From contig NZ_CP051488.1 of the NCBI RefSeq assembly GCF_014490785.1, positions 4,774,001 through 4,838,000 of the forward strand: a stretch of DNA of 64,000 nucleotides, read 5' to 3'. The stretch comes from Kosakonia sp. SMBL-WEM22. GTDB lineage: Bacteria; Pseudomonadota; Gammaproteobacteria; Enterobacterales; Enterobacteriaceae. Position 1 is the stretch's first letter. Each line of letters opens with the position of its first letter. Under the pieces are notes generated by a model. That model did not search any database, had not been told where the DNA came from, and saw nothing but the letters and a program-made list of their open reading frames with translations. Both the position numbers and the translations under genes were made by a program. Below are positions 38,962-47,349 of this stretch, piece by piece.

Positions 38962-39939
38962 TTAACGGTTACCGAAGAGATCGGCGAAGCGTTTTTTGTT
39001 CGCCTCGGTCTCGGCCAGCGCTTTCGCCGCATCAAACGGCAGCAGTTTGATACTGTCTCGCGACGGGAACCCTTTCGGCACCGGCAGCGTCGCATCCGCA
39101 GGCAGATAACCCTGTTGCAGCACCAGTTTCTGCCCGGCCTCCGAGAGCACAAAATCGATAAATGCTTTCGCCCCTTGCGGGTTCTTTGTCCCCTTCATCA
39201 TCGCCACCGGTTCGGTAACAACGCTGACTCCCTCCTTCGGGAACAGAAACTCAACCGGCGCGCCTTTGGCTTTTTCGCGGATCGCCAGGTAATCCACCAG
39301 CACGCCATAGGCTTTGCTGCCGGAGGCGATGGCGCTCATCACCGCACCGTTGCCGCTTTGCGGCATCGCGCCGTTCTGTTTCAGTTTTTCGTAGTATTGC
39401 CAGCCGAGCGCCGGGTCATTCATCAGCGTGGCCTGGTGGATCTGCGCCGCGCCAGAGTAGAGCGGGCTTGGCAGCGTGGTCATGTTTTTCACTTCAGGTT
39501 TAAGCAGATCCAACCATGAGGTCGGTTTGAGCGGTGCTTTGGTGTGGTAGGCAATGCCGGTGGTGATCACTTTCGTGCCGTAGTAATAGCCCTCTTTATC
39601 AAACAGCTGCGAGTCGAAGCGCGCGGCCTCGGGCGATTTATAGGCCGCCAGCAGGTTCTCTTTTTTAAGGGATTCCATGGTCACGCTGTCGGCAATCAGC
39701 AGCACATCCGGCGCGGTGCTTCCGGCGGCTAACTCTGCCTGCAAGCGGGCAATCAGCTTGCTGGTGCCGTCGCGGATCCACTTCACTTCAATATCCGGGT
39801 GCGCTTTTTCGAAGGCGCTGACGGTCATCTGCGCATCGTCATTCGGCTGGCTGGTATAGAGCGTTAAGGTTGATTTTGCCCATGACGAGGCACTGATGAG
39901 GACCAGCACCACTGCGGCCAGCACACGTTTGTTATTCAT
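38962..39939 (-). CDS. periplasmic substrate-binding protein of the ABC importer (AfuA-like family)
   Basis: This 325-residue protein has a cleavable signal peptide (about 1-21, MNNKRVLAAVVLVLISASSW then AKS) and a two-lobed binding-protein fold of the AfuA/FbpA-like class (LTLYTSQPNDDAQMTVSAFE, PDVLLIADSVTMESLK, GVLVDYLAIREKAKGAPVEF). The paired tyrosines that bind iron in classical FbpA are not obvious at the expected place, so iron is not assured. Phosphonate, polyamine, sugar phosphate or another small anion are alternatives. It heads the operon; no regulator gene adjoins it. Confidence 0.85.
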   Translation of the reverse strand: MNNKRVLAAVVLVLISASSWAKSTLTLYTSQPNDDAQMTVSAFEKAHPDIEVKWIRDGTSKLIARLQAELAAGSTAPDVLLIADSVTMESLKKENLLAAYKSPEAARFDSQLFDKEGYYYGTKVITTGIAYHTKAPLKPTSWLDLLKPEVKNMTTLPSPLYSGAAQIHQATLMNDPALGWQYYEKLKQNGAMPQSGNGAVMSAIASGSKAYGVLVDYLAIREKAKGAPVEFLFPKEGVSVVTEPVAMMKGTKNPQGAKAFIDFVLSEAGQKLVLQQGYLPADATLPVPKGFPSRDSIKLLPFDAAKALAETEANKKRFADLFGNR

Positions 39940-40031
39940 GGATCTCTCCCGCTGTGTTCGTTGTGACGATTAAAACAAGGGAGTTTGACAATCATGTTAC
40001 GAAGGGGGGATGAGATGCGCTAAGGCAATGA

Positions 40032-40058
40032 CGCGCCGCCGTTTTTAACAGCGGCGCG
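40032..40058 (-). terminator. hairpin after metE
   Basis: A stem CGCGCCGC/GCGGCGCG (40032-40039 and 40051-40058) lies 10 bases after the metE stop. No T run follows on the minus strand, so it may be a weak terminator or an mRNA-stabilising hairpin. Confidence 0.5.
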
Positions 40059-40068
40059 GTAAGGCTGA

Positions 40069-42330
40069 TTACTGCTGACGCAGGTTCTGCGCGGCTTTCA
40101 CCATGTTCGCCAGCGCGCTGCGCGTTTCTGGCCAGCCGCGGGTTTTCAGGCCGCAGTCCGGGTTAACCCACAGACGCTCCGCCGGAATACGCTGTGCGGC
40201 TTTCTGCAACAGCGCCTCGATCCACTCAACGCTCGGAACGTTTGGCGAGTGAATGTCATACACGCCCGGCCCGATTTCGTTCGGGTATTCGAACTCTTCG
40301 AAGGACTCCAGCAGCTCCATATCGGAACGGGAGGTTTCGATGGTGATAACGTCGGCGTCCAGCGCGGCGATAGAGTCCATGATGTCGTTGAACTCGCAGT
40401 AACACATGTGGGTGTGGATCTGCGTCTCATCTTTCGCTACCGCGGCGTTAAGGCGGAAGGCTTCAACACCCCATTGCAGATAGGCGTCCCAGTCGCTGCG
40501 GCGCAGCGGTAACCCTTCGCGCAGCGCAGGCTCGTCAATCTGAATGATGCCAATCCCGGCAGCTTCCAGATCCGCGACTTCATCACGCAGCGCCAGCGCA
40601 ATCTGTTTGGCGATGGTTTCACGGCTGACATCTTCACGTGGGAAGGACCAGCAGAGAATGGTCACCGGGCCGGTAAGCATCCCTTTGACCGGTTTATCGG
40701 TCAGCGACTGGGCATACTTCGCCCACTCAACGGTGATCGGCTGCGGGCGGCTAACATCACCGATGACCACCGGTGGTTTCACGCAGCGGGAGCCATAGCT
40801 CTGTACCCAACCATTTTGCGTAAAGACGAAACCGTCGAGGTTTTCACCGAAGTATTCGACCATGTCATTACGCTCGGCTTCGCCATGCACCAGCACGTCG
40901 AGGCCCAGGCGCTCCTGCTCGGCAATCGCCTGCTTAATATGTTCCGCAATACCGGTGCGGTAGTTGCTGGCGTCGAGGTTGCCCTTTTTAAAGTCCAGAC
41001 GCAGGCCACGAATCTCTGTGGTTTGTGGGAAGGAGCCGATAGTGGTGGTCGGCCAGGCCGGCAGATTAAAGCGGGCGCGCTGCGCCTGAGCGCGTTCGGC
41101 ATAGGGGCTTTGGCGCTGGCTGTCCTGCGCGGTGATCGCCGCCAGGCGTTTTGCAACGGCGGTATTGTGCACGCGGGTTGAGTGACGGCGCGCCTGGATT
41201 GGCGCGCTCCACGCTGCCAGTTTGTCGGTATTGCCGCTGTTGAGCGCATCGCGCAGCAGCGCCAGCTCCTGGCATTTTTGCAGGGCGAAGGCGAACCAGC
41301 TTTTCACCTCTTCATCGAGGCGGGTTTCAACGTTCAGATCGATCGGGCTGTGCAGCAGCGAGCAGGAGGAGGCAACCCACAGCGGGCGCTTGCCCACCAG
41401 CTCTTTGATCTGCGCGTACTTCTCCGTCAGATCGGCGCGCCAGACGTTACGGCCATTGATCAACCCGGCGGAGAGCAGCCAGTCGGCCGGCAGGCGCTGA
41501 TGCAGCTCAGCGACATTATCTTTACCGTGAACCAGATCGACATGCAGACCCTGCACCGGCAGCGCGGTGATAGTATCGAGGTTCGGCGTAACGCCTTCAA
41601 AATAGGTGGTCAGCAGCAGTTTGACCTGGCCGCTCAGCGCATCGTAAGCCGGTTTGAAGGCATCAAGCCAGGCTTGCGGCAGCTCCAGCACCAGCGCAGG
41701 TTCGTCAATTTGCACCCACTCGACGCCGCGTTTCGCCAGCTCCGCCAGCACCTGCTGGTAAACCGGCAGAATATCATTCAGCAGGCTCAGGCGGTCGAAC
41801 TGCCCGCCTTTGACTTTACCCAACCACAGGTAGGTGACCGGACCAAGCAGCACGGGCTTGACGTTGTGGCCGAGCGCCAGCGCTTCGTCTACTTCGTCCA
41901 ACAACTGGGTCCAGGTGAGTTTGAACTGCTGGCCCTGGGTAAATTCCGGCACCATGTAGTGGTAGTTGGTGTTAAACCATTTGGTCATTTCCGCTGCCGC
42001 CGCTGGTTCGCCGGTCGGCGCACGACCGCGACCGATGCGGAACAGGGTATCGATATCGACAGAGCCGTCTCTGTTCTGATGACGAGCCGGCACGTTGCCA
42101 AGCAGCAGGCTGGTGGTCAGAACATGGTCGTACCAGGCGAAGTCGCCGACCGGCAGCAGATCGACACCCGCTTCTTTCTGCTGATCCCAGTGACGTGCGC
42201 GCAGCTCGCGGCCCACCGCCAGTAACTCTTCACGGCTGGCGTTACCGGCCCAGTAACTCTCTTGCGCTTTCTTCAGCTCACGACGCAGACCAACACGAGG
42301 AAAACCGAGGGTGTGGTTGATTACAGTCAT
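40069..42330 (-). CDS. metE: cobalamin-independent methionine synthase
   Basis: MetE transfers a methyl group from 5-methyltetrahydropteroyl-triglutamate to homocysteine, the last step of methionine synthesis without B12. The 753-residue protein starts MTVINHTLGFPRVGLRRELK. It is built of two barrels; zinc ligands are visible in IHTHMCYCEFND (His and Cys), the following Glu region and VNPDCGLKTRGW (Cys). The length equals E. coli MetE. It is divergent from its activator metR and has MetJ operators upstream. An ERIC element lies in the leader. Confidence 0.98.
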   Translation of the reverse strand: MTVINHTLGFPRVGLRRELKKAQESYWAGNASREELLAVGRELRARHWDQQKEAGVDLLPVGDFAWYDHVLTTSLLLGNVPARHQNRDGSVDIDTLFRIGRGRAPTGEPAAAAEMTKWFNTNYHYMVPEFTQGQQFKLTWTQLLDEVDEALALGHNVKPVLLGPVTYLWLGKVKGGQFDRLSLLNDILPVYQQVLAELAKRGVEWVQIDEPALVLELPQAWLDAFKPAYDALSGQVKLLLTTYFEGVTPNLDTITALPVQGLHVDLVHGKDNVAELHQRLPADWLLSAGLINGRNVWRADLTEKYAQIKELVGKRPLWVASSCSLLHSPIDLNVETRLDEEVKSWFAFALQKCQELALLRDALNSGNTDKLAAWSAPIQARRHSTRVHNTAVAKRLAAITAQDSQRQSPYAERAQAQRARFNLPAWPTTTIGSFPQTTEIRGLRLDFKKGNLDASNYRTGIAEHIKQAIAEQERLGLDVLVHGEAERNDMVEYFGENLDGFVFTQNGWVQSYGSRCVKPPVVIGDVSRPQPITVEWAKYAQSLTDKPVKGMLTGPVTILCWSFPREDVSRETIAKQIALALRDEVADLEAAGIGIIQIDEPALREGLPLRRSDWDAYLQWGVEAFRLNAAVAKDETQIHTHMCYCEFNDIMDSIAALDADVITIETSRSDMELLESFEEFEYPNEIGPGVYDIHSPNVPSVEWIEALLQKAAQRIPAERLWVNPDCGLKTRGWPETRSALANMVKAAQNLRQQ

Positions 42331-42365
42331 TTTATTAGCCTCTTCAATTAGTTAATCCAAAGGAT

Positions 42366-42464
42366 TTCGGATTAAGGGAAGGCGGCAAGTTCATGAATCC
42401 CCGGGAGCTTACTGAAGTAAGTGACCGGGGTGAATGAGCGCAGCCAACACACCATTAATTCGAA
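42366..42464 (-). repeat. ERIC element in the metE leader
   Basis: Terminal inverted segments TTCGGATTAA (from 42366) and TTAATTCGAA (to 42464) enclose GGCGGCAAGTTCATGAATCC, then CCGGGAGCTTACTGAAGTAA, GTGACCGGGGTGAATGAGCG and CAGCCAAC. The central part matches the ERIC1R/ERIC2 primer regions at most positions. It lies between the metE start and the MetJ operators, so it should be transcribed as part of the metE 5' UTR and fold into a strong hairpin. Confidence 0.85.
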
Positions 42465-42477
42465 AGACGCAGGATTT

Positions 42478-42501
42478 GGACGTCCAGATGTTTACACATC
42501 C
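42478..42501. promoter_or_regulatory. MetJ operator (tandem met boxes) between metE and metR
   Basis: Three adjacent 8-base units GGACGTCC, AGATGTTT and ACACATCC match the met box AGACGTCT (or its complement) at about 6, 6 and 5 of 8 positions. E. coli has a MetJ site at this place. MetJ with S-adenosylmethionine should repress both metE and metR. Confidence 0.7.
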
Positions 42502-42564
42502 ATAATGTGAAGGTACTGTGTATTCCTCAAGCGCAAAATATTCATGCCGGAGTGAAGGACTTTC

Positions 42565-43518
42565 ATGATCGAGATTAAACACCTGAAAACGCTACAAGCG
42601 TTACGAAATAGCGGATCGCTGGCTGCCGCTGCGGCAACGCTGCACCAGACGCAATCCGCCCTTTCCCATCAGTTCAGCGATCTGGAACAGCGCCTCGGTT
42701 TTCGTCTCTTTGTGCGTAAAAGCCAGCCGCTGCGTTTTACGCCGCAGGGGGAAATTTTGCTGCAATTAGCCAATCAGGTGCTGCCGCAGATAAGCCGCGC
42801 GCTGCAAGCCTGCAATGAGCCGCAGCAAACCACCTTACGCATCGCCATTGAGTGCCATAGCTGTATTCAGTGGCTGACCCCCGCGCTTGAGAATTTCCGC
42901 CAGAGCTGGCCGCAGGTAGAGATGGATTTCAAATCCGGCGTCACCTTCGATCCGCAGCCCGCGCTGCAACAGGGCGAGCTGGATCTGGTGCTCACTTCCG
43001 ACATTCTGCCGCGCAGCGGCCTGCACTATTCGCCAATGTTTGATTTTGAAGTGCGCCTGGTACTGGCACCGGATCATCCGCTGGCAGCGGTGGCGCATAT
43101 CACGCCGGAAGATATCGCCAGCGAAACGCTGCTGATCTACCCGGTGCAGCGCAGCCGGCTCGATATCTGGCGGCACTTTCTGCAACCGGCAGGCGTCAGC
43201 CCATCGCTGAAAAGCGTTGATAACACGCTGCTGCTGATTCAGATGGTCTCCGCGCGCATGGGGATCGCGGCGCTGCCGCACTGGGTGGTGGAGAGTTTTG
43301 AACGCCAGGGTCTGATTGTGACCAAAACCCTCGGCGAAGGATTGTGGAGCCGGCTGTACGCCGCAGTGCGCGACGGCGAGCAGCGTCAGCCGGTAACAGA
43401 AGCGTTTATTCGCTCAGCGCGGAACCACGCCTGCGATCATCTGCCGTTTGTGCGGAGCGCGGAGCGACCCAACGGCGATGTATCCATAGCGAAGCCATTA
43501 TCACCGCACCACCAATAA
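42565..43518 (+). CDS. metR: LysR-type transcriptional activator MetR
   Basis: MetR activates metE, metH and related genes with homocysteine as coinducer. The 317-residue protein has an N-terminal winged helix (MIEIKHLKTLQALRNSGSLA and the TQSALSHQFSDLE recognition region, about 1-60) and a LysR effector domain. The length equals E. coli MetR. It is preceded by GGAGTGAAGGAC and diverges from metE. Its last 113 bases overlap the 3' end of bioP on the opposite strand. Confidence 0.97.
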   Translation: MIEIKHLKTLQALRNSGSLAAAAATLHQTQSALSHQFSDLEQRLGFRLFVRKSQPLRFTPQGEILLQLANQVLPQISRALQACNEPQQTTLRIAIECHSCIQWLTPALENFRQSWPQVEMDFKSGVTFDPQPALQQGELDLVLTSDILPRSGLHYSPMFDFEVRLVLAPDHPLAAVAHITPEDIASETLLIYPVQRSRLDIWRHFLQPAGVSPSLKSVDNTLLLIQMVSARMGIAALPHWVVESFERQGLIVTKTLGEGLWSRLYAAVRDGEQRQPVTEAFIRSARNHACDHLPFVRSAERPNGDVSIAKPLSPHHQ

Positions 43519-44305
43519 TAAAGCTGGGCCAGTGCGGCTGCTCCTGCCAGATGGCAAGATTGACCAGCAGCCCGGCAGGAACATGCACATTGTTCATGAT
43601 GCCGAGCGTGCCCGCATCCACCTGCGTCGCGCCGTAGTTCCACATAAAGTAGCCGAGCCCGGACGCTACAACGCCCAGCCACACCAGCACGCCCCACTGT
43701 AAGGTGGTGGTGGGTAATTTCTGCGGGTTGCCCATAACCAGCCACGCTATCGCTGCCACCACAAACGCGCCGAGATAGAACCAGGCAAAGGCGTTGTGCT
43801 GCGGCATCGGGCGCGTCTCCATCAGGCGCTTATACCCCACCATGCCAATCGCAAAGCTGATATTCGCCAGCTGAACAAGGATCAGCCCCGTCCAGAAGTG
43901 ATCGCTCACTTTGTCGTAGCGAATGATCGCCGCGCCAATTACTGCCAGCCCGGCGCTCAGCAGGTAGCTCCAGCGCAGCCCGCGTTTGCTCAGCAGATCG
44001 TAAATCAGAGTGATATAGAGCGGGGTGAAGACGGTAAAGAGCAGGAACTCGGAGACCGTTAAGTAGAGATAGGCCTGGAAGCCGAACAGATACATGATGC
44101 CCAGCTGCAGCGCGCCCACCAGCATATACAAGCCGATGGTTGGCAGGTTATGTCCGCGTGTCCGCAGGAAAGGCAGGAAGACCAGCGCCGCCAGACCGAC
44201 GCGCATCAGCACCGAAAAGTTGCTGTCGACATGTCCGGCAAGGTATTCGCCAATCAGGCTAAACGAGAAGGCCCACAGAATAGTGGTGATGATCAGTAAC
44301 GCCAC
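43406..44305 (-). CDS. bioP: biotin transporter (EamA-family carboxylate/amino acid/amine transporter)
   Basis: BioP (formerly YigM) is the high-affinity biotin importer of E. coli. The 299-residue protein starts MALLIITTILWAFSFSLIGE and has about ten hydrophobic segments in two EamA repeats; ETRPMPQHNAFAWFYLGAFV and YFMWNYGATQVDAGTLGIMN are strongly conserved. The length equals E. coli YigM. It is convergent with metR and overlaps it by 113 bases. BirA, the biotin ligase and sensor, is encoded at 8582-9544; no BirA operator was recognised here. Confidence 0.93.
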   Translation of the reverse strand: MALLIITTILWAFSFSLIGEYLAGHVDSNFSVLMRVGLAALVFLPFLRTRGHNLPTIGLYMLVGALQLGIMYLFGFQAYLYLTVSEFLLFTVFTPLYITLIYDLLSKRGLRWSYLLSAGLAVIGAAIIRYDKVSDHFWTGLILVQLANISFAIGMVGYKRLMETRPMPQHNAFAWFYLGAFVVAAIAWLVMGNPQKLPTTTLQWGVLVWLGVVASGLGYFMWNYGATQVDAGTLGIMNNVHVPAGLLVNLAIWQEQPHWPSFIIGGAVIMASLWIHRRWVAPRSAQTADDRRRGSALSE

Positions 44306-44374
44306 AATGAATGTCTCTCAAGTGAAAGGACACGCATTGTAGCGAACTCAGATGGTCAAAGTTTGACTATTTGG

Positions 44375-44407
44375 TTGACGACTGTTTGTTTTGCGAACAG
44401 TCGTCAA
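44375..44407. terminator. perfect 12-base hairpin at the yigL stop codon
   Basis: TTGACGACTGTT (44375-44386) and AACAGTCGTCAA (44396-44407) pair perfectly around a 9-base loop; the right arm contains the yigL stop. No long T run follows, so it may end pldB-yigL transcription or protect the mRNA 3' end. Confidence 0.6.
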
Positions 44408-45210
44408 TCTTGGCCAAGGTAGAGCTTGCGCAGGTATTTCGGTACGGCGTTATCGGCGTTGGTGCCAATCACTTCCAGCTCCGGATGGAGCTGTTTCAGG
44501 CGCTGGTGGGCGTTCGCCATAATGCAGCCTTTACCGGCCATCGACAGCATTTCGGCATCGTTCATACCGTCGCCGAAGGCGATGCAGTTTTTCAGACTGT
44601 AACCCAGCGCGTGCGCGACCGCTTCCAGCGCATGGCCTTTCGATACGCCGCCTGCCATCACCTCCAGGCAGGTCAAGGTGGAGAAACTGACGTTGACGCG
44701 GTCGCCCCAGCGGGCATTGATCGCCTGCTCCAGTGGCAGCAGTTTTTCGTGGCTGTCACAAGTGAAGAAGACTTTGCTGACGCCCTCCGGCTCCAGTAAA
44801 CCCGGCTCATAGATCGCGTATTTGAACACCGCCTCTTTGAAGAAGCGCATCTCATCCGGACGGTGGCGGTTCATAAACCACTCATCGTCGCGGTAGACGT
44901 TGGTGATGATCTCTGGCTCGTTATGCATCATGCCGAAGAGATCGGCGGCGATATCGCGATCCAGGTTATGGGTGAAGACCAGGTTTCCGTCGGTGTCGTG
45001 CACACGCGCGCCGTTGGAGGTGATCATGTAGGCTTTGATAGCTAAATTATCGCGGATCTGCCCGACATCAACGTGGTGGCGTCCGGTGGCGAAGACAAAG
45101 TTCACGCCGCGCGCGGTCAGCAGTTTTAATGTCTCTTTGGCGAATGGCGACAGTGTGTGGTCAGGAGAGAGCAGCGTACCGTCTAAATCAGAGGCAACAA
45201 CCTGGTACAT
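44404..45210 (-). CDS. yigL: HAD-family phosphatase YigL (pyridoxal phosphatase)
   Basis: YigL is a Cof-type HAD phosphatase acting on pyridoxal phosphate and sugar phosphates. In Salmonella its mRNA, made from a pldB-yigL transcript, is stabilised by the SgrS small RNA during glucose-phosphate stress. The 268-residue protein starts MYQVVASDLDGTLLSPDHTL (catalytic Asp8 and Asp10) and has ATGRHH and FGDGMNDAEML. The frame stays open 113 codons upstream into pldB; the ATG at 45208-45210 is chosen from homology. Confidence 0.95.
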   Translation of the reverse strand: MYQVVASDLDGTLLSPDHTLSPFAKETLKLLTARGVNFVFATGRHHVDVGQIRDNLAIKAYMITSNGARVHDTDGNLVFTHNLDRDIAADLFGMMHNEPEIITNVYRDDEWFMNRHRPDEMRFFKEAVFKYAIYEPGLLEPEGVSKVFFTCDSHEKLLPLEQAINARWGDRVNVSFSTLTCLEVMAGGVSKGHALEAVAHALGYSLKNCIAFGDGMNDAEMLSMAGKGCIMANAHQRLKQLHPELEVIGTNADNAVPKYLRKLYLGQD

Positions 45211-45235
45211 AAGAAAATTTAACCTCAATAAATCA

Positions 45236-46228
45236 TCAGTTATATCGATCGAAAAAGTCGACGATGGCGTTGAGCGCGACTGAGCGCATGGCGTCCTTTT
45301 CAAAAAGGATCTCATGGTACGCGCCTTCGATGACCAGCGGTTTTCCCCCTTCGCAGGGGTGACCGGCGGCGGCGCGGCGTTCGCAGAAGCGCTGATGCAT
45401 GCGGTTATCGACCACATGCTCCTCTTCTGCCTGAATAAGAAGTGTCGGCGTGGCGTCTTTTTCCACCCCCGCCAGCGCCTGTTCACCGGCAAGAATGCCT
45501 TCGCGCACCCAGTGCCAGGTTGGGCCGCCGACGCGCAGGGTCGGTTCATCGGCGTAGAAGCGGACGTTACGGCGGTAGCGCTCGCGGCTGTGGGTCAGCA
45601 CGTTGATAGCGAAGGGGAGCGGACGCCAGCTGCCGGTGCCGATGGCATACCCATCGCGGATGCTCGGGTAGCTCTCAGCCCACTCCAGCAGCGGACGCAC
45701 CACCCAGTCCGGCAGGTGAATGATAATGCCGAACATTGGCGCGCAGAGCGCGATGGCGTCGCAGGCGTGCGGGTAGCGCTGTAAAAAGAGCGTTGAGATC
45801 GCGCCGCCCATGGAGTGCGCCAGGATATAGCGTTTGCGCCACGGGCCGCTGGCCACTTCCTGCTCCCAGAATGCGGCTAAATCCTCGACGTAGTCGCTAA
45901 ATTTCACCACATGGCCGCGGTGCGCATCGGGCAGCATACGCCCGGAACGCCCCTGCCCGCGATGATCGATAATCAGCACGTCGTAACCGAGATGGAACAG
46001 GTCATAGGCCAGTTCGGCATACTTTACGTAGCTTTCGATACGGCCAGGGCAGATCACGATCACCCGATCGTTACTCTGCGCGCGAAAACGCACAAAACTG
46101 ACCGGCACGTCGTCCACGCCGGTAAATAGGTCCTCTTCACGCGATCGCCAGAAGTCCATTAACGGACCCATAGTGAATGCGGCGAACGCTGTTTCTCTGC
46201 TTTCCCACGCCTTTTTTTGCCGAAACAT
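45236..46228 (-). CDS. pldB: lysophospholipase L2
   Basis: PldB hydrolyses lysophospholipids at the inner membrane. The 330-residue alpha/beta hydrolase has the nucleophile elbow AHSMGG, the IDHRGQGRSGR segment and a C-terminal His in GAYHEILFEKD. Two further in-frame starts lie upstream (46252 and 46339), but MFRQKKAWESRETAFAAFTM aligns with the E. coli start and has AAGGGG before it. It is 25 bases before yigL, with which it is co-transcribed, and is divergent from rhtB. Confidence 0.94.
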   Translation of the reverse strand: MFRQKKAWESRETAFAAFTMGPLMDFWRSREEDLFTGVDDVPVSFVRFRAQSNDRVIVICPGRIESYVKYAELAYDLFHLGYDVLIIDHRGQGRSGRMLPDAHRGHVVKFSDYVEDLAAFWEQEVASGPWRKRYILAHSMGGAISTLFLQRYPHACDAIALCAPMFGIIIHLPDWVVRPLLEWAESYPSIRDGYAIGTGSWRPLPFAINVLTHSRERYRRNVRFYADEPTLRVGGPTWHWVREGILAGEQALAGVEKDATPTLLIQAEEEHVVDNRMHQRFCERRAAAGHPCEGGKPLVIEGAYHEILFEKDAMRSVALNAIVDFFDRYN

Positions 46229-46337
46229 CGGGATTTTGCCCCTTTTAGCCATGTAAAATCGTTTTTTTGTGACCAATAGCAAATTCCACAGACAATGGCG
46301 TATTGTGGCATAAAAACCGACAACCAGGGAATTTCTC

Positions 46338-46958
46338 ATGACCTTCGAGTGGTGGTTCGCCTACCTGCTGACATCGCTGATTTTAAGCCTCTCCCCCGGC
46401 TCCGGGGCGATCAACACCATGACCACCTCCATTAGCCACGGCTATCGCGGCGCGGTGGCATCCATTGCCGGATTGCAGACCGGGCTGGGGATCCATATCG
46501 TGCTGGTCGGTATCGGTCTGGGCACGCTCTTTTCCCGCTCGGTACTGGCGTTTGAGGTGCTGAAGTGGGCGGGCGCGGCCTACCTTGTGTGGCTCGGTAT
46601 TCAGCAGTGGCGCGCCGCAGGTGCGCTCGATCTCCATACCCTGGCGCAGACGCAATCACGCGGGCGGCTGTTTAAACGCGCGGTGTTTGTGAACCTCACC
46701 AACCCGAAGAGCATTGTGTTTCTTGCCGCCCTCTTTCCGCAGTTTATCGCCCCCAATCAACCGCAGGTGATGCAGTATGTGGTGCTTGGGGCGACGACCA
46801 TCGTGGTCGATATCATTGTGATGATTGGTTATGCCACGCTGGCGCGGCGCATTGCGGGATGGATCAAAGGCCCGCATCAGATGAAGGCGTTGAATAAAGT
46901 ATTCGGATCGCTGTTTGTGCTGGTGGGAGCGCTTTTAGCGTCGGCGAGACACGCCTGA
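46338..46958 (+). CDS. rhtB: homoserine/homoserine lactone efflux protein RhtB
   Basis: RhtB is a LysE-family exporter that gives resistance to homoserine. The 206-residue protein starts MTFEWWFAYLLTSLILSLSP and has the family SPGSGAINTMTTS motif near 20-32, about six hydrophobic segments and FVNLTNPKSIVFLAALFPQF. The length equals E. coli RhtB. It is convergent with rhtC; a REP minisatellite fills the space between their 3' ends. Confidence 0.95.
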   Translation: MTFEWWFAYLLTSLILSLSPGSGAINTMTTSISHGYRGAVASIAGLQTGLGIHIVLVGIGLGTLFSRSVLAFEVLKWAGAAYLVWLGIQQWRAAGALDLHTLAQTQSRGRLFKRAVFVNLTNPKSIVFLAALFPQFIAPNQPQVMQYVVLGATTIVVDIIVMIGYATLARRIAGWIKGPHQMKALNKVFGSLFVLVGALLASARHA

Positions 46959-46969
46959 GTGCAGTCTGT

Positions 46970-47345
46970 TTGCCGGATGGCGGCTACGCCTTATCCGGCA
47001 TATGCAAAACCAGGTGGCGACCTTTGTAGGCCGGATAAGCGTAAGCGCCATCCGGCATATGCAAAACCAGGCGGTGGCCTTTGTAGGCCGGATAACCGTA
47101 AGCGCCATCCGGCATATGCAAAACCAGGTGGTGGCCTTTGTAGGCCGGATAAGCGTAAGCGCCATCCGGCATATGCAAAACCAGGCGGTGGCCTTTGTAG
47201 GCCGGATAAGCGTAAGCGCCATCCGGCATATACAAAACCAGGTGGTGGCCTTTGTAGGCCGGATAAACGTAAGCGCCATCCGGCATATGCAAAACCAGGT
47301 GGCGACCTTTGTAGGCCGGATAAGCGCAAGCGCCATCCGGCAATT
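46970..47345. repeat. REP minisatellite, six units of 57 bases plus an inverted unit
   Basis: The unit gtaggccggataagcgtaag, then cgccatccggcatatgcaaa and accaggtggtggccttt, starts at 47026, 47083, 47140, 47197, 47254 and 47311, always 57 bases apart. Each holds one REP palindrome (gccggat...atccggc). An inverted REP (ttgccggatggcggctacgc) opens the array at 46972. The inner linkers alternate gcggtgg and gtggtgg, while the two end linkers read gtggcga. The array sits between the convergent rhtB and rhtC stops. Confidence 0.93.
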
Positions 47346-47349
47346 GGCA

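Noticed and set aside
42553..42565. TGAA-N5-TTCA MetR-type box at the metR start
   Set aside because: It matches the MetR half-site spacing but overlaps the metR ribosome-binding site and ATG, where the match is likely incidental; too weak to list as an operator.
45211..45549. N-terminal extension of yigL by 113 codons
   Set aside because: It overlaps pldB in another frame and is absent from homologues; the true start aligns at 45210.
46970..47345. Possible CRISPR array
   Set aside because: The regular repeat spacing attracted attention, but the linkers between repeats are almost identical rather than unique, and no cas genes are present.
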